Assembly (NCBI RefSeq): GCF_000499845.2
Contig: NC_023749.2
Location: 4,373,030-4,437,029 of the forward strand
Reading direction: 5' to 3'
From: Phaseolus vulgaris
Lineage: Eukaryota; Streptophyta; Magnoliopsida; Fabales; Fabaceae
Length of the DNA: 64,000 nucleotides
The position numbers and the translations under genes were made by a program. This document shows, piece by piece, positions 49,549 to 61,099 of the stretch. The notes beneath the pieces were generated by a model. That model searched no databases and was not told the origin of the DNA. It worked only from the letters and a program-made list of their open reading frames with translations. The first letter of the stretch is position 1. Each line of letters starts with the position of its first letter.

Positions 49549-52500
49549 ATGACAAATGCACATGGTGGCTCCACATTAGTGGAGCTAAATACACATAACA
49601 CCTTACACAAACCCAAATTCGAAACATTATCACATCCTGAACCTATTTCGTTTAGCAATTTTAATAATGAGGACGATGACTTCAACTTTAACCACAATAG
49701 CAGCACCACAAGTAGTAATAATGCCTCTCCCTATTCTATGTCCCCATGGAACTTCCAACCCAATACTTATTCTCCTCTCAACAAGTCCCCATGGTTATTA
49801 TTACCTAACTCACCCGAAAGTGTCTTCAACCACCACAACGAAGATAATCACCCTGAAACTGAGCTTATCGGATCGCTTGTCCGCGAAACAGGTCACATAT
49901 ATTCCCTGGCCGTTTCAGGGGAATTGTTATACACAGGCTCGCACAGTAAGAACATAAGAGTTTGGAAACAACTCAAAGACTTCACTGGTTTCAAATCAAG
50001 CAGTGGATTGGTCAAAACCATAGTAATATTCGGTGGCAAAATTTTCACTGGCCACCAAGATGGGAAAATCAGAGTGTGGAAAGTTTCTTCCAAGAATCCA
50101 AATAACCACAAACGCATAGGGAGCTTGCCCACGTTTAAAGAATACGTGAAAAGTTCCATGAACCCAAAGAACTACGTGGAGGTTCGGAGAAACAAGAATG
50201 CAGTGAAGGTGAAACACTTCGATGCCATTTCGAGTTTAAGCCTAGACAAGGAAGAAGGGTTATTGTACTCTGGTTCGTGGGACAGAACATTCAAGGTGTG
50301 GCGCGTGGCAGATTCAAAATGCTTAGATTCTATTAGTGCACACGATGATGCAGTGAACGCGGTGGTCACATTGTTTAACGGACGTGTGTTGACCGGATCT
50401 GCTGATGGGACTGTGAAGTTATGGAAGAGGGTGAATGGTCAAAAAGGGGAGAAAGGGGAGAAGGGAAAAAAGTCAAAGCATGTCTTGGATCGAATTTTGC
50501 TAAAGCAAGAGAATGCTATTACATCGTTAGCTGTGAATTGTATGGCCACAGTGGTTTATAGCGGTTCTTCTGATGGTTTAGTGAACTTTTGGGAACGTGA
50601 CCAAAAGGGTGAATACTTGCAAGGTGATGTTTTAAAGGGACATAAACTCGCTGTGCTTTGCCTTGCTGTGGCTGGAAACCTCATTTTTAGTGGCTCAGCA
50701 GATAAGAATGTGTGTGTGTGGAGGCACAATAAGAATGGTTTCCACACATGTCATTCAGTTTTGGTAGGTCACACAGGCCCTGTTAAGTGTATTGCCGTGG
50801 AGGAAGAATACTTGCAATCAAAGAAGTGTCATGAACAAGAACAAGGGTGGATAGTGTACACTGGGAGCTTGGACAAGTCAGTGAAGGTGTGGCGTGTGTT
50901 TGAACAAGTGTCAGAGGTAGGCACATTCCAAAGCAAGACCCCTTTGAATCATGTTGGTTCTCCCCATCATTCTTCTTTAGGAGGGTTAAATTATAGCTCA
51001 CCAAGAACAATGAATGTTAATTCTTCAATGACCGGAATGAGTTATTCGTCACCGCAAAAGGCCATTGTTAGCCATGAAAATGACCTTAACAACCAGAATT
51101 GCGATGCAACCAAGAACACTCCCAATGACAATAATAAGAATCATGATCATGCTAAAAGTAGTGAAAAAGGAGACAAATATTCCAATTGGGGTGACATTCA
51201 TGACAACAACTACAACAATGATAACAACAATGACTATGGTAGCACTAGAATCAATGATTCTCAAAGTAACAAGCGAAATAACGGTGATATCACTAAGAAT
51301 AATAACTTTACGGATAGTATCAATAATGCTAAAAGCATTAACAACACCAATAAAAGTGGGGATGCTAGCAAGATTGACATCAATAACAAAATAGGGGCAT
51401 GTAAAAACATTGGTAATAGCAACAACAATAATGGTGCTATTGGTGGGCGCATTGACAATAACAACAACAAAAATTACAACACAGATAGTCTAAAAAGTAA
51501 CAACAACAACAACAACAAAAATCATAATGTTGATGGTGCTTCTGTCAATAAGAAGAGCAATTACAACATTGATATTAGTAAAAGTAAGGACATTGACAAC
51601 AATAGTATTAAAAACATTAGCAATGACAATGACAATAGATACAACAATCATAACATTCCTATTGGTAAACACATTGACATTGACAACAACTGCAATATAG
51701 GTGCAAGTAAAAGCATTGACATTCGCAACAACAACAATAATGCAGATATGGGTAGACACATCGACAATGACAACAAAAATCACAACATTGATAGTCTTAA
51801 GAGTAACAACAATAACATCAACGACTATAACAATGATGATGTTTGTGTCAACAAGAAGAACAATTACAATATTAATGACACTAACAACAAAGACATTGAC
51901 ATCTATCAGTACAACAATGATAGTACTAAAAGCATTAGTAATGACAACAAATGCAACAACAATGAAAACATCTATGTTGATAAAAGAATTGACATTGACA
52001 ATAATCGCAACACAAGAGCAAATAAACAGATTGACATCATCAACAACAACAACAATGTCAATATTCGTAGATGCAACGAAAATGTCAACGACAACAAGTA
52101 TCACAATGTTGATAATCTTAAAAGCAACAATAATGATGGCCAAAAAGATAACAATGATAGTCTTCATGTCAACACCAAAAATTGCAATATTGACACTACA
52201 AAGAGAAAAAACTTTGACAACAACAACTACATCAATGATAGTACTAAAAGCATTGACAATAACAAATACAACAACAATGATAACATTGATGTTGGTAAAG
52301 AAATTAGTATTGGTGGGAAATCCAACACAAGTGCAAATGAAAAGATTGACAATATTATCATCAACAACAATATTGATATTAGTAGACGCAATGGCAATGA
52401 CAAAAAAGATCACAATGCTCATGGACTTAAAAGTAACAACAATGACAACAACAATGGTAAGAAAGATGGTGTAAATGTCAATAGCAAAAGTAATGGTATT

Positions 52501-55500
52501 ATTAACACCACTAAGAGTAAAGATATTGACACTAACAATTACAACAACAATAGTGCTAAAAGCATTGTCAGTGATGATTACAACAAAGACAACAACAATT
52601 GTAACATCAATGTTGGTAAAAGAATTAGCATTGACAAAAAGCACAACACAAGTGAAAATAAAAATATGGACACAAGTAACAACAAAAAAGCTGATATTGA
52701 TAGACATATGGACAATGACAACAAATATCATATTGCAGGTTGTCTTGAAAGTAATTATGGTGGCAACAACATCCGTAACAATGATGATAATCATGTCCAT
52801 GCCAACAAAATTTGCAACATTGATAGCACTAAAAGTAAAGACATTGACAATAACAACTACTACAATTATGGCATTAAAAGCATGAGCAATGACAATGAGA
52901 ACAAATACACCAACAATGATAACATTAGTGTTAACAACAATACTGATATTGGTAGAGGCATGGAGAATGATAACAAAAATTGGAGCTCTGGTGGTCTTCA
53001 AATAAATAATAGTACTAACAATACTAAGAGTAAAGACAACAACTACGACAACAATAAGATAAAAAGCACCACCAATGACATTGACAACAAAAATGGTAAT
53101 GTTGATGTTCGTAAAAGAATTAACATCGACAAAAATGACAATGACAATAGATATCACTATGTTAATGGTCTCAAAGGTAACAATAATGACGATACCAACA
53201 ATAAGAATGACAATGTTCATGTCAATAGCAAAAGCAATTGCATCATTGGCTTTACTATGAGTAAAGATATTGGCATTGACAATTACAATAGTGATAGTAC
53301 TAAAAGAATTGACAGTGGGAACGACTATAAATACAATAATTATAAAAACGATACTGGTAAAAGAATTGACATTCACAACAAGTACAATACAAGTGGAAAT
53401 AAAAAGATTGACATTAGTAACAACAACAATGTTGATATTGGTAGATGCATGGTCAATGACAACAAATATCACAATGTTGTGGATCTTAAAAGCAATTATA
53501 GTGGCGACGTCATCCACAATAATGATGCTGATAATGTCAATGGGAAAAGTGATTTTAATGTCAATAGAAATAATAGTAGAGACATTGACATAGACAGGTA
53601 CGACAATGATACCATTGATGTTGGTAAGAGAATTAACACTAGCAACAGTTGGAATACAAGTTCAAATAAAAAGATTGACATCAGTAACAACAATAATGTT
53701 AATATTGATAGGTACATGGACAGTGACAACAAAAATCACAACTCTGATTGTCTTAAATGTGATAACAATGGTGACATTATTCATAACAGTGATAATGATA
53801 ATGTCAATGACAAAAACAATTACAGCATTGATAGGTCAAAGAATAAAGTCAACAACTACGACAATGATATGATCAAAAGCATCACCAATGAAACTGACAA
53901 CAAAAAGGGTAACATTGATGTTCGTAAAACAATTAACATTGACAACAATCCCAACACAAGTTTCAATAAAAATATTGACAACATCAACAACAATAACATT
54001 CATATTGGTAGACACAATGATAATAGCAGCGACAACATCAATAACAATGATGATGATAATGTCAATTGCAAAAACAATTTCAACATTGCTAGCAATAAGA
54101 GTAAAGACATTTTGATTAACAAGTACGACAATGATAACATTGAAAGCATCACCAATAACACTGACAACAAATACAACAAAAATGGTAACATCGATGTTGG
54201 TAAGAGAATTGATATTAGCAATGGTTGGAATACAAGTTCAAATAAAAACATTGACAATATTAGCAACAACAATGTTGGTATTAGTACATGCAATGACAAT
54301 GACAACAAATATCGCAACATTCATCTTAAAGGTAACAACAATGGTGGTAACAATGATAAGAGTGGTGTTTATGTCAATAGCAAAAACAATTGCATCATTG
54401 ACTCCACTAAGAGTAAAGATATTGACATTAACAACTACAACAATTATAATACTAAAAGCATTGACGGTGGGAACAACAATATATACAACAACAATTGTAA
54501 CAACGATGTTGGTAAGAGAATTGACATTGAAAACAAGCACAACACAAGTGGAAATAAAAAGATTGACATTAGTAACAACACCAATGTTGTTAATGGTAGA
54601 CACATGGGCAATGACAACAAATATTACAATGTTGATGGTCTTAAAAGTAATTATAGCGACGACAACATTCATAACAATGGTGGTGATAATGTCAATGGAA
54701 AAAAGAATTTCAACATTGATAACACTAAGGATAAAGATATTGACATTAACAACTGCAATAATGATAGTACTAACAGTATTGTCAATGATAATGACAAGAG
54801 TGTTAGAACTAAAATCACTAAAAATAGGGACAACAACCCCAAAATTGATGGTGTTGAAAGCAATGGGAACAAGTACAAGAGTATTGATGGTGGTAAAAAC
54901 ATTGAGTATGAGGATAACAATAAACAAAAGGATGGAGATATTGTTAAAAATATCAACGTGAACTATAATAATTACAGTGCTAGAAACATTAATAGTGACA
55001 ACAATGTTCATAACAGAGGCAAAGATGGTTACAACTACAACAACAATAATGGTAAAAGCATTGATATTGGCAACAATCACAATACAGGTAAAAACATTGA
55101 CAGTGACAATAACAATTACAAGAGTGATAGTCTTAAAAGCGACAATAACCATAACAATAATGATGTTTATGCCAATGAAAATAATACCTACAACAATGAT
55201 AGAACTGAGAGATTTGGTAAAGAAAATACCAACAAAAATCATAAGAGTGTTAGAACTAAAAAACCTATTATCAATAAAGATAATAATTGCAACAATGATG
55301 ATTTTAAAAGTGGAAACAATATCAATAACCATGATGGTGTTTATGGCAATAACATTTATATGAATGGTGTTGTTAAGAGTGATGACAATGTTAGAAATAT
55401 ATGCATCAATGATAGTTCTAAGGGTTATACTAATCATGGTGGTACTTATGGAAAAAATATTTGCAACAATAATGATGTCAAAGGTAGTAACAATGATACT

Positions 55501-57066
55501 TTCAAGGTAAATGACAACAACATCAATTGTGATAATGTTTATGACAATAACAATCACAATAAGGATTATGCTAAAAGTAAGGACAATGAAAGCTACAATG
55601 ACAACACTTATAACATTAAGTGTAACAACAATGGTAATAGTAAAAATGATAGTGCCTATATCAATGGAAATAATATTTACAAGAGTGATGACACTAAAAG
55701 CGGTAGCAATATCAACAACACATGGAATAATAACAGTATCAAGAATGATGGTGTTAATGACTACAATATTCACAACTATGATGGTGTTAAAAGTTGCAAT
55801 AACATCAATAACCATGGTGGTGGTTGTGGCAATACTATTCAAAAGAATAATGATTCTAAGAGAAATGAAAATAGTAGTCATAACAACAAGAACAATAATT
55901 CTAAAAGTAGTAGCAATGACAAGATTAACTATGACAGTGTTTATGGAAATGTCAATAATAATCCAAACAATGGTGGTGCTAAGAGCGATGACAATGTTGG
56001 CAACATGAACACCAACAATAACTCAAAGAAAAATGTCAATGGTAGTAAATATCATGATATTGCTTATGGCAATAACATTCACAACAATGATGATGCTAAA
56101 ATCAATTGCAATAGTCGCAACACCAACAAAAATGATACTTCTAAAAGTAAAGGCCTTATTAATAACACACGTGATGATGCTTATGACAATAACATTCACA
56201 ATGTTGATTGTGTTAAAATCAGTGGCAATGACAACACCGTCACCAACAAAAATAACAATGATAATTTTAAAGGCAACAAAAAGGGAAACAACAATTATGA
56301 TGGTGTTTATGGTAGTGAGAATGACATTCACAACAATGATGGTGTTAAAAAAGGTAGTAGTGATAATTACAAGGGTAACAATGATAGTTACAAGAAAAGT
56401 GATGATAATAACAACAAATGCAACAAAAGTAGTGCTGGTGGCATTGCCAACTCTAAGAATGATCGTGCTTGTGAAAATGAGAATTACATATGCAACAATG
56501 ATGGTGTTAAAAGAAATGCCAATGACTACAACAACCTAAAAAATGATCGTTCTTGCGGAAATGAGAATTACATCTGCAACAATGATAATGCTAGAAGAAA
56601 TGTCAATGACTACAACAACCTAAAAAATGTTCGTGAATGTTTAAATGAGAATTACATATGCAACAATGATGCTACTAAAAGAAATGGCAGTGACTACAAC
56701 AACCTAAAAAATGATAGCGTTTGTGGCAACAACAAGAATAGTCATACTACTAAAAGCAATTCCAACCACAACAACAATAACACTAAAATCAATGATAGAA
56801 GCAGTCTCAATGATCACAGTGCTAAAAGCAATTCAAATAACAATTCTAATTATAGAAACAATAATGGTTTTAAAAGCAATGAGAACAGTATCAATCACAA
56901 TCGTGATGGTACTAAAAGCAATTATGATGTCGACAACAGTAAAAGTGATGCCAATAGCAATCATAATCATGCAAGCAATCTTCTCCAAAACAATAACAAC
57001 AATATTGTTGACTACCGAAACAAGAACGAGAGGCAGTTGCAAAGTAGAAATCAGTATTGTGATTAA
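49549..57066 (+). CDS. JINGUBANG-like WD40 protein fused to a ~2,040-residue Asn-rich repeat tail
   Basis: One uninterrupted 2,505-codon ORF. Residues 1-105 are the family leader ([17 protein letters not shown], two SPW motifs). About 105-455 form seven WD40 repeats: [23 protein letters not shown], then [60 protein letters not shown] and [12 protein letters not shown]. This matches Arabidopsis JINGUBANG, a negative regulator of pollen germination reported to bind TCP4. A Ser/Pro linker (about 465-510; YSSPRT, YSSPQK) follows. From there to the stop it is low complexity, rich in N, D, K, S, G and I, almost free of P, Q, L, A and E, with repeats of about 105, about 40 and 28 residues. The paralogue at 62150-63553 ends right after the WD40 part. 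Protein expression of the tail is unproven; a prion-like or scaffold role is speculation. Confidence 0.85.
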   Translation: MTNAHGGSTLVELNTHNTLHKPKFETLSHPEPISFSNFNNEDDDFNFNHNSSTTSSNNASPYSMSPWNFQPNTYSPLNKSPWLLLPNSPESVFNHHNEDNHPETELIGSLVRETGHIYSLAVSGELLYTGSHSKNIRVWKQLKDFTGFKSSSGLVKTIVIFGGKIFTGHQDGKIRVWKVSSKNPNNHKRIGSLPTFKEYVKSSMNPKNYVEVRRNKNAVKVKHFDAISSLSLDKEEGLLYSGSWDRTFKVWRVADSKCLDSISAHDDAVNAVVTLFNGRVLTGSADGTVKLWKRVNGQKGEKGEKGKKSKHVLDRILLKQENAITSLAVNCMATVVYSGSSDGLVNFWERDQKGEYLQGDVLKGHKLAVLCLAVAGNLIFSGSADKNVCVWRHNKNGFHTCHSVLVGHTGPVKCIAVEEEYLQSKKCHEQEQGWIVYTGSLDKSVKVWRVFEQVSEVGTFQSKTPLNHVGSPHHSSLGGLNYSSPRTMNVNSSMTGMSYSSPQKAIVSHENDLNNQNCDATKNTPNDNNKNHDHAKSSEKGDKYSNWGDIHDNNYNNDNNNDYGSTRINDSQSNKRNNGDITKNNNFTDSINNAKSINNTNKSGDASKIDINNKIGACKNIGNSNNNNGAIGGRIDNNNNKNYNTDSLKSNNNNNNKNHNVDGASVNKKSNYNIDISKSKDIDNNSIKNISNDNDNRYNNHNIPIGKHIDIDNNCNIGASKSIDIRNNNNNADMGRHIDNDNKNHNIDSLKSNNNNINDYNNDDVCVNKKNNYNINDTNNKDIDIYQYNNDSTKSISNDNKCNNNENIYVDKRIDIDNNRNTRANKQIDIINNNNNVNIRRCNENVNDNKYHNVDNLKSNNNDGQKDNNDSLHVNTKNCNIDTTKRKNFDNNNYINDSTKSIDNNKYNNNDNIDVGKEISIGGKSNTSANEKIDNIIINNNIDISRRNGNDKKDHNAHGLKSNNNDNNNGKKDGVNVNSKSNGIINTTKSKDIDTNNYNNNSAKSIVSDDYNKDNNNCNINVGKRISIDKKHNTSENKNMDTSNNKKADIDRHMDNDNKYHIAGCLESNYGGNNIRNNDDNHVHANKICNIDSTKSKDIDNNNYYNYGIKSMSNDNENKYTNNDNISVNNNTDIGRGMENDNKNWSSGGLQINNSTNNTKSKDNNYDNNKIKSTTNDIDNKNGNVDVRKRINIDKNDNDNRYHYVNGLKGNNNDDTNNKNDNVHVNSKSNCIIGFTMSKDIGIDNYNSDSTKRIDSGNDYKYNNYKNDTGKRIDIHNKYNTSGNKKIDISNNNNVDIGRCMVNDNKYHNVVDLKSNYSGDVIHNNDADNVNGKSDFNVNRNNSRDIDIDRYDNDTIDVGKRINTSNSWNTSSNKKIDISNNNNVNIDRYMDSDNKNHNSDCLKCDNNGDIIHNSDNDNVNDKNNYSIDRSKNKVNNYDNDMIKSITNETDNKKGNIDVRKTINIDNNPNTSFNKNIDNINNNNIHIGRHNDNSSDNINNNDDDNVNCKNNFNIASNKSKDILINKYDNDNIESITNNTDNKYNKNGNIDVGKRIDISNGWNTSSNKNIDNISNNNVGISTCNDNDNKYRNIHLKGNNNGGNNDKSGVYVNSKNNCIIDSTKSKDIDINNYNNYNTKSIDGGNNNIYNNNCNNDVGKRIDIENKHNTSGNKKIDISNNTNVVNGRHMGNDNKYYNVDGLKSNYSDDNIHNNGGDNVNGKKNFNIDNTKDKDIDINNCNNDSTNSIVNDNDKSVRTKITKNRDNNPKIDGVESNGNKYKSIDGGKNIEYEDNNKQKDGDIVKNINVNYNNYSARNINSDNNVHNRGKDGYNYNNNNGKSIDIGNNHNTGKNIDSDNNNYKSDSLKSDNNHNNNDVYANENNTYNNDRTERFGKENTNKNHKSVRTKKPIINKDNNCNNDDFKSGNNINNHDGVYGNNIYMNGVVKSDDNVRNICINDSSKGYTNHGGTYGKNICNNNDVKGSNNDTFKVNDNNINCDNVYDNNNHNKDYAKSKDNESYNDNTYNIKCNNNGNSKNDSAYINGNNIYKSDDTKSGSNINNTWNNNSIKNDGVNDYNIHNYDGVKSCNNINNHGGGCGNTIQKNNDSKRNENSSHNNKNNNSKSSSNDKINYDSVYGNVNNNPNNGGAKSDDNVGNMNTNNNSKKNVNGSKYHDIAYGNNIHNNDDAKINCNSRNTNKNDTSKSKGLINNTRDDAYDNNIHNVDCVKISGNDNTVTNKNNNDNFKGNKKGNNNYDGVYGSENDIHNNDGVKKGSSDNYKGNNDSYKKSDDNNNKCNKSSAGGIANSKNDRACENENYICNNDGVKRNANDYNNLKNDRSCGNENYICNNDNARRNVNDYNNLKNVRECLNENYICNNDATKRNGSDYNNLKNDSVCGNNKNSHTTKSNSNHNNNNTKINDRSSLNDHSAKSNSNNNSNYRNNNGFKSNENSINHNRDGTKSNYDVDNSKSDANSNHNHASNLLQNNNNNIVDYRNKNERQLQSRNQYCD
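50428..50475 (+). repeat. Small in-frame GEK-repeat insertion in a WD40 loop
   Basis: Codes for [15 protein letters not shown] between WD repeats; the paralogue has the shorter [10 protein letters not shown] there. Two GGGGAGAAA-type units make the extra residues. Confidence 0.6.
51664..54825 (+). repeat. Tail repeat family A, about 105 codons per unit, ten anchors
   Basis: The anchor GKRIDI (and close variants) begins at 51664, 51979, 52294, 52615, 53110, 53356, 53623, 53923, 54199 and 54511. Spacings are 315, 315, 321, 495, 246, 267, 300, 276 and 312 bases. A full unit runs roughly: [40 protein letters not shown], a spacer with DNVNVNSKNN, then [20 protein letters not shown] and a DN-rich linker. 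The 495 gap probably contains one degenerate unit lacking the anchor. Confidence 0.85.
55328..56370 (+). repeat. Tail repeat family B, about 35-40 codons per unit, about ten copies
   Basis: Units share a core like [17 protein letters not shown]: for example [68 protein letters not shown] and [19 protein letters not shown]. Between cores lie variable N/K/S-rich spacers. Confidence 0.7.
56479..56730 (+). repeat. Tail repeat family C, 84-base tandem repeat, three copies
   Basis: GAGAATTACAT begins units at 56479, 56563 and 56647, exactly 84 bases apart. Each encodes 28 residues beginning ENYICNND and ending in DYNNLKN plus a short variable part. It is the most recent-looking and most regular of the tail repeats and carries two Cys per unit. 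Confidence 0.9.
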
Positions 57067-59438
57067 TTATGTACAATATTTTATTAGTTTATTGTAAAAT
57101 CAAATTAATTAATGTTTAGGAATATGTGTATTAAAATGCAAAGTATGTATATAAAATGAAATCAGAGTAAAGACTAGTAGATGAAAAGATAGTGAAGCTT
57201 ATATAGAATTGTGACTTTGTATAGTTACATCGGATTATGATATAAAGATGTACTTAGAACTTGAGAAAAAAAATACAAAGAAATGCATTTGAATTATTTT
57301 GCATCTATGATTAGGTGAGAAATGGAAAGTAATTCCCCTATATCATTGCTTTCATCCATCCCTCACCTTCATTGTATAAAAAATAATCAATATGATATAT
57401 AAAGATATCTTATCTCATACGTAATTCCTCAAAATTCTAGTCTTACATTATGATAAGTTTATTTATATTATTTTAGGATATACTCTTAAGCTTATTGTTA
57501 TTGATAAGTTTATTTATATTATTTTAGGATATACTTTTAAGCTTGTTGTTATGAATTAGAGTGTATGATTTTCTGACCTTGTATATATACACAGCCTTAA
57601 TGTATACTTTTGATGATTCGTTTCTTTTGTTAATTTCATTTTATAATTTCTTTATCTTTTTTCGTATATTTCATTGACACTATTTTATGTTTTTCCCCTC
57701 TTTTAGTGTTTTGTAGGGCTCTCTCTTCCAATTTTATTTTTAAAAATGAGGTCATTCAAATATAAAAAAAAAATAGTGATTAATTATATTTCCAAATATT
57801 TTAACAAAATGGAAATGTGTTTGTTTGTTTATAATTATAATTTTGATTTATTTTAAAAAAATAACTGCTTTTTATGACGAGCTATCTCATTTAAAATAGA
57901 TTATATATTTTTTCCTTTTAATTATTTTGAAAAACTGAAATAAACTCATGAAAAGCTATTCAAATCTATTATTTTTAACGAAGAAATTATAAGAAACATT
58001 CTATAATCCATCATATTTGTCTTTTTCTATTTTTTCTACCTCGTTCGTTGGCTACGCTCATTTTACATGTATCTGAAGTGTGTGGAAATATAAATGTTTT
58101 TGTGCACATTCTTTTATACGTCTTTGTGAGATATTATAATTATATTTGCAAAAACTAAATTATTTAACAACTTCTAATATTTATTTCCGATTCACAACTA
58201 CTACATCTTGTTTTTATATCATACATATTCAAATATTATATTAGACATTCTTCGAGTCAAATCAAGAAGTCATATCCATCAATATATATGTAATAAAATA
58301 TTTTTTATACTATTATCAATGGAATAAAATATCTAATACAAAATAGTTCTAGCTATTAAATTCAACCATAAAAAAATATATAATATATTAAAATCTAGAA
58401 AAATTACTATTCATGATATAAACTAATATTTTCTATACCTAATTTCTGGATTTTTTTTTTTACTTTTTAAAAAATTAAATTTTCAGAAAATAGAGTTTTT
58501 TTTTACGAATATTTTGAATCAGATTTCTAACAAAAACATAATCTTGCATGGAGAGGTGGAAACTAACCTTCCTAAACAAAAAGTATAAATTTAACTAAAG
58601 AAAATAGGACTGTTATTTTTATTAAATAATTTAATGTGATAACAAATTTAAATTTTGATAAAAACAGCGTATTGTTTCTTGATTTATAAAAACTTGTTCA
58701 AATAATCTTAAGAATATTATTTTACCACTTAAGTAAAATTTAATTATTCTTAAAAATCCTAATTTTTAAGGTTTCATATTTCCAAAAATCATGGTTCTCT
58801 TCTTTATATGCCAAAGCATATTTCTAGTAAACGCTATCACCTAACAGATTTAATTACCCTCTCACAAATAAAAACTCGTAATTTTGGACATATTATTCAC
58901 GAGTATTCAATAGAGTTGAATTAGACCAAACTATAAAAAAAAAATGAATATAAAATTCTCTTGTTGTGAAAGTATCATTTCTTTTATTATAAATTTTGGG
59001 TTATTTGTGACTTGTGAACCTCTCTTTGTAACATGTAATGAGCTCATTTTTGAAGCATTAGTTTTGGAACAAAGAGCATGTAGCAAGCAATTTATGATGC
59101 ATTTATAGTGCAGAATATACATCTCAAAGTCTATATTTTTTATTAGAATAAGTGTTTTGTAGTCAGAATGGGACTTTTGTATCCAACTGTTTTACACTTT
59201 TTTTGGCGTAAGTCTGGTGTGTAGGTTTTAATATGAATCATTTTTTGTATTATGATTACAGTACCCTTAAGTGCTACTTTATATTAATTCATTATTTGCC
59301 TGTAAAAAAATAAAAAAATATTTTGGTACTCTTTCTCCTCAAACAATTACCAGTTTTCATTAGATGATTTTATTTTTAAAAAAAATTATGATTTGATACC
59401 CAATTTTATCTCTCACAATTCCTTCTAATAATAAAATA
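57067..59438. other. Intergenic, 3' flank of the long JINGUBANG-like gene
   Basis: AT-rich. Contains a 51-base tandem duplication at 57452-57553. No gene recognised. Confidence 0.55.
57452..57553 (+). repeat. 51-base tandem duplication, two copies
   Basis: GATAAGTTTATTTATATTAT begins both copies (57452 and 57503); they differ at a few positions, e.g. TACTCTTAAGCTTATT versus TACTTTTAAGCTTGTT. Confidence 0.85.
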
Positions 59439-59441
59439 TTA

Positions 59442-59817
59442 CACTACAAGAAAAACATGAAATAAAAATCAATTTTAGAGACAAAAAGTAATTAGTTGTT
59501 ATAGTAACTAAATTAGAGACCATTTTAAAAACTTAATAAAAATGGTTTCTAAATTAGTTTCTATAATTGTTAAATGGTTCCTAAATTGGTATCAAATTAG
59601 TTACCAAAGTTTTAACTATCAATTATTTAGATTTCAAATTTAGTAGCAAAAGTTGCTAATTTGATACCAATTTAGAAACCAATTAACAATGATATAAACT
59701 AATTTAGAAACCAAGTTTTTTTTTTAATCTCTAAAATTGTCTCTAATTTAGTCATTATTACAACTAATTATTTTTTGTCTCTAAAATTGGTTTCTATTTC
59801 ATGATTTTCTTGTAGTG
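59442..59817. mobile_element. CACTA-type foldback MITE (376 bases)
   Basis: Ends CACTACAAGAAAAACATGAA and its inverted counterpart TTCATGATTTTCTTGTAGTG. Flanked by a 3-base TTA target duplication (59439-59441 and 59818-59820). The inverted repeat extends inward through most of the element (TTTTAGAGACAAAAAGTAAT against ATTTTTTGTCTCTAAAA), so it can fold into a near full-length hairpin. It is non-autonomous, with no coding sequence. Confidence 0.9.
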
Positions 59818-59889
59818 TTATAATCAAATAATAAAAGTAAATTAGTAATATTTAAGGTGGTTAGATTATATGAAGGAAGTTCAAAAGAT

Positions 59890-60180
59890 GAGACTTATTA
59901 ATGTCTGACTGGAATGTGATTTCGCTTTGGTTTGTGATGCGTTTATTGTTAGGACTAATGTTCCTTGGATGCTTCGTCATCGGTGAAATATTTTTCTTGA
60001 TTACTTAATTAATGTGTGAAAATCAGATTTAGGATTACTCATATTTTTTCATGAAGGAAATGTGTTTGCTGATAAGTTTGCTAATTTAATATTTATTCAA
60101 AAAAGAATCTTTTCATTGGTATAATAGGTTATCATCTAGTATGTTCTTAAAATTCTTTATGAATAAATATAGTCTACATA
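59890..60180 (+). pseudogene. LINE RNase H-domain remnant
   Basis: Frame-shifted pieces in the plus direction read KIRFRITHIF, then (after a frame change) FADKFAN and ESFHWYNRL-like sequence. This fits the C-terminal RNase H (RVT_3) part of plant LINE elements. Multiple stops are present. Confidence 0.5.
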
Positions 60181-60375
60181 TGTATATTTTTTAACACGTG
60201 AGCTTTGGTCTAGTTTTCCATATTTTTGTATTTTTTTTAATAATACTTTTTTTTCATGTGATGACAAATGATTGTTGTTACTTGAGATGTCAACATAACT
60301 GAGATGTCAAGTTGCATAGTAATGCCTATCACGAAAACTTTTATTTTAAAAAAAAGTTGTTAGATGATAATACAG

Positions 60376-60505
60376 TGTTGTAAATCCCACATCGACTAGA
60401 TGGGGACAATTCATTGTATATAAGTGGATGCAAACCTCATCTCATGAGCCGGTTTTATGAGGTTGAGTTAGACTTAAAATTTACTTTGTAATATATAGTT
60501 GTCTA
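60376..60505 (+). repeat. LTR-like (TRIM-type) sequence, second copy
   Basis: Begins TGTTGTAAATCCCACATCGA, has TATATAAGTGGATGCAAACC, then GAGCCGGTTTTATGAGGTTG and GACTTAAAATTTACTTTG. It shares its second half with the copy at 31886-31983. The layout, with a TATA-like box inside a TG-starting element, suggests a solo LTR; the assignment is inferred. Confidence 0.5.
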
Positions 60506-61099
60506 TTACAGGTTCTTTATTTTGTTTTCATCCAACATAATTGAAGATTTTTTTTTTTTAAATTGAACAAATGACAACACCTACCACCACCACTAGAAGA
60601 AAATCATTTTTTTTCATTGAAAAATAGGTTTTATTTAATAATTTTTTTTAGTGTACAACTAAGTAGAAAATGAAAATATCCTAGTCATGATTTCTGGAAT
60701 TTGGTGTTCGCTAAACATTAATTTTGGCTGATTTTTTATTCTATAAGAAAAAATAATTAAAATTATTACTTAAAGAGAAGTGATTTGTCTTTAAAAAGTT
60801 TTAGCTTAAAGTTTTTAACCTTACGTAATAAAAATTACATTTGATTTACTTGCATTAACACGTTCCCTTCAAGAATAATATTTGAACTTTGATTTACGAT
60901 AATCGAAATATCTATGAAATTGTTATTAAAGTCACATTTACAAATAAATGCAAGTTTGGGGATACATGCAATAAGACCATGCGGTGGCAACATAAGTTCT
61001 AGCCTAATCAAGATTAGGTTAATTATCATTTCCTCCAAGATTTTTTCCTTAAGCATTACTGTTCAATCTCTTGGTCAATATTCGAAGAAATTTCTTGAT

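Noticed and set aside
51701..52474. 257-codon plus-strand ORF rich in Thr and Met
   Set aside because: A frame-shifted reading of the same repeats (AAC AAT read as ACA/ATG); no independent support.
51490..53517. 675-codon minus-strand ORF, Val/Ile-rich, membrane-protein-like
   Set aside because: It is the exact codon-register complement of the Asn-rich tail. Its hydrophobic make-up follows mechanically from AAY/GAY codons, and it has no promoter-like or family feature.
54238..55881. 547-codon minus-strand ORF
   Set aside because: Same explanation as the ORF at 51490-53517: an in-register shadow of the repeat tail.
51060..57066. The tail as a plain trinucleotide microsatellite or a CRISPR-like array
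   Set aside because: Asn runs are short and interrupted, and units are about 105, about 40 and 28 codons with protein-level patterns. There are no identical repeats with unique spacers, and this is a plant nuclear locus.
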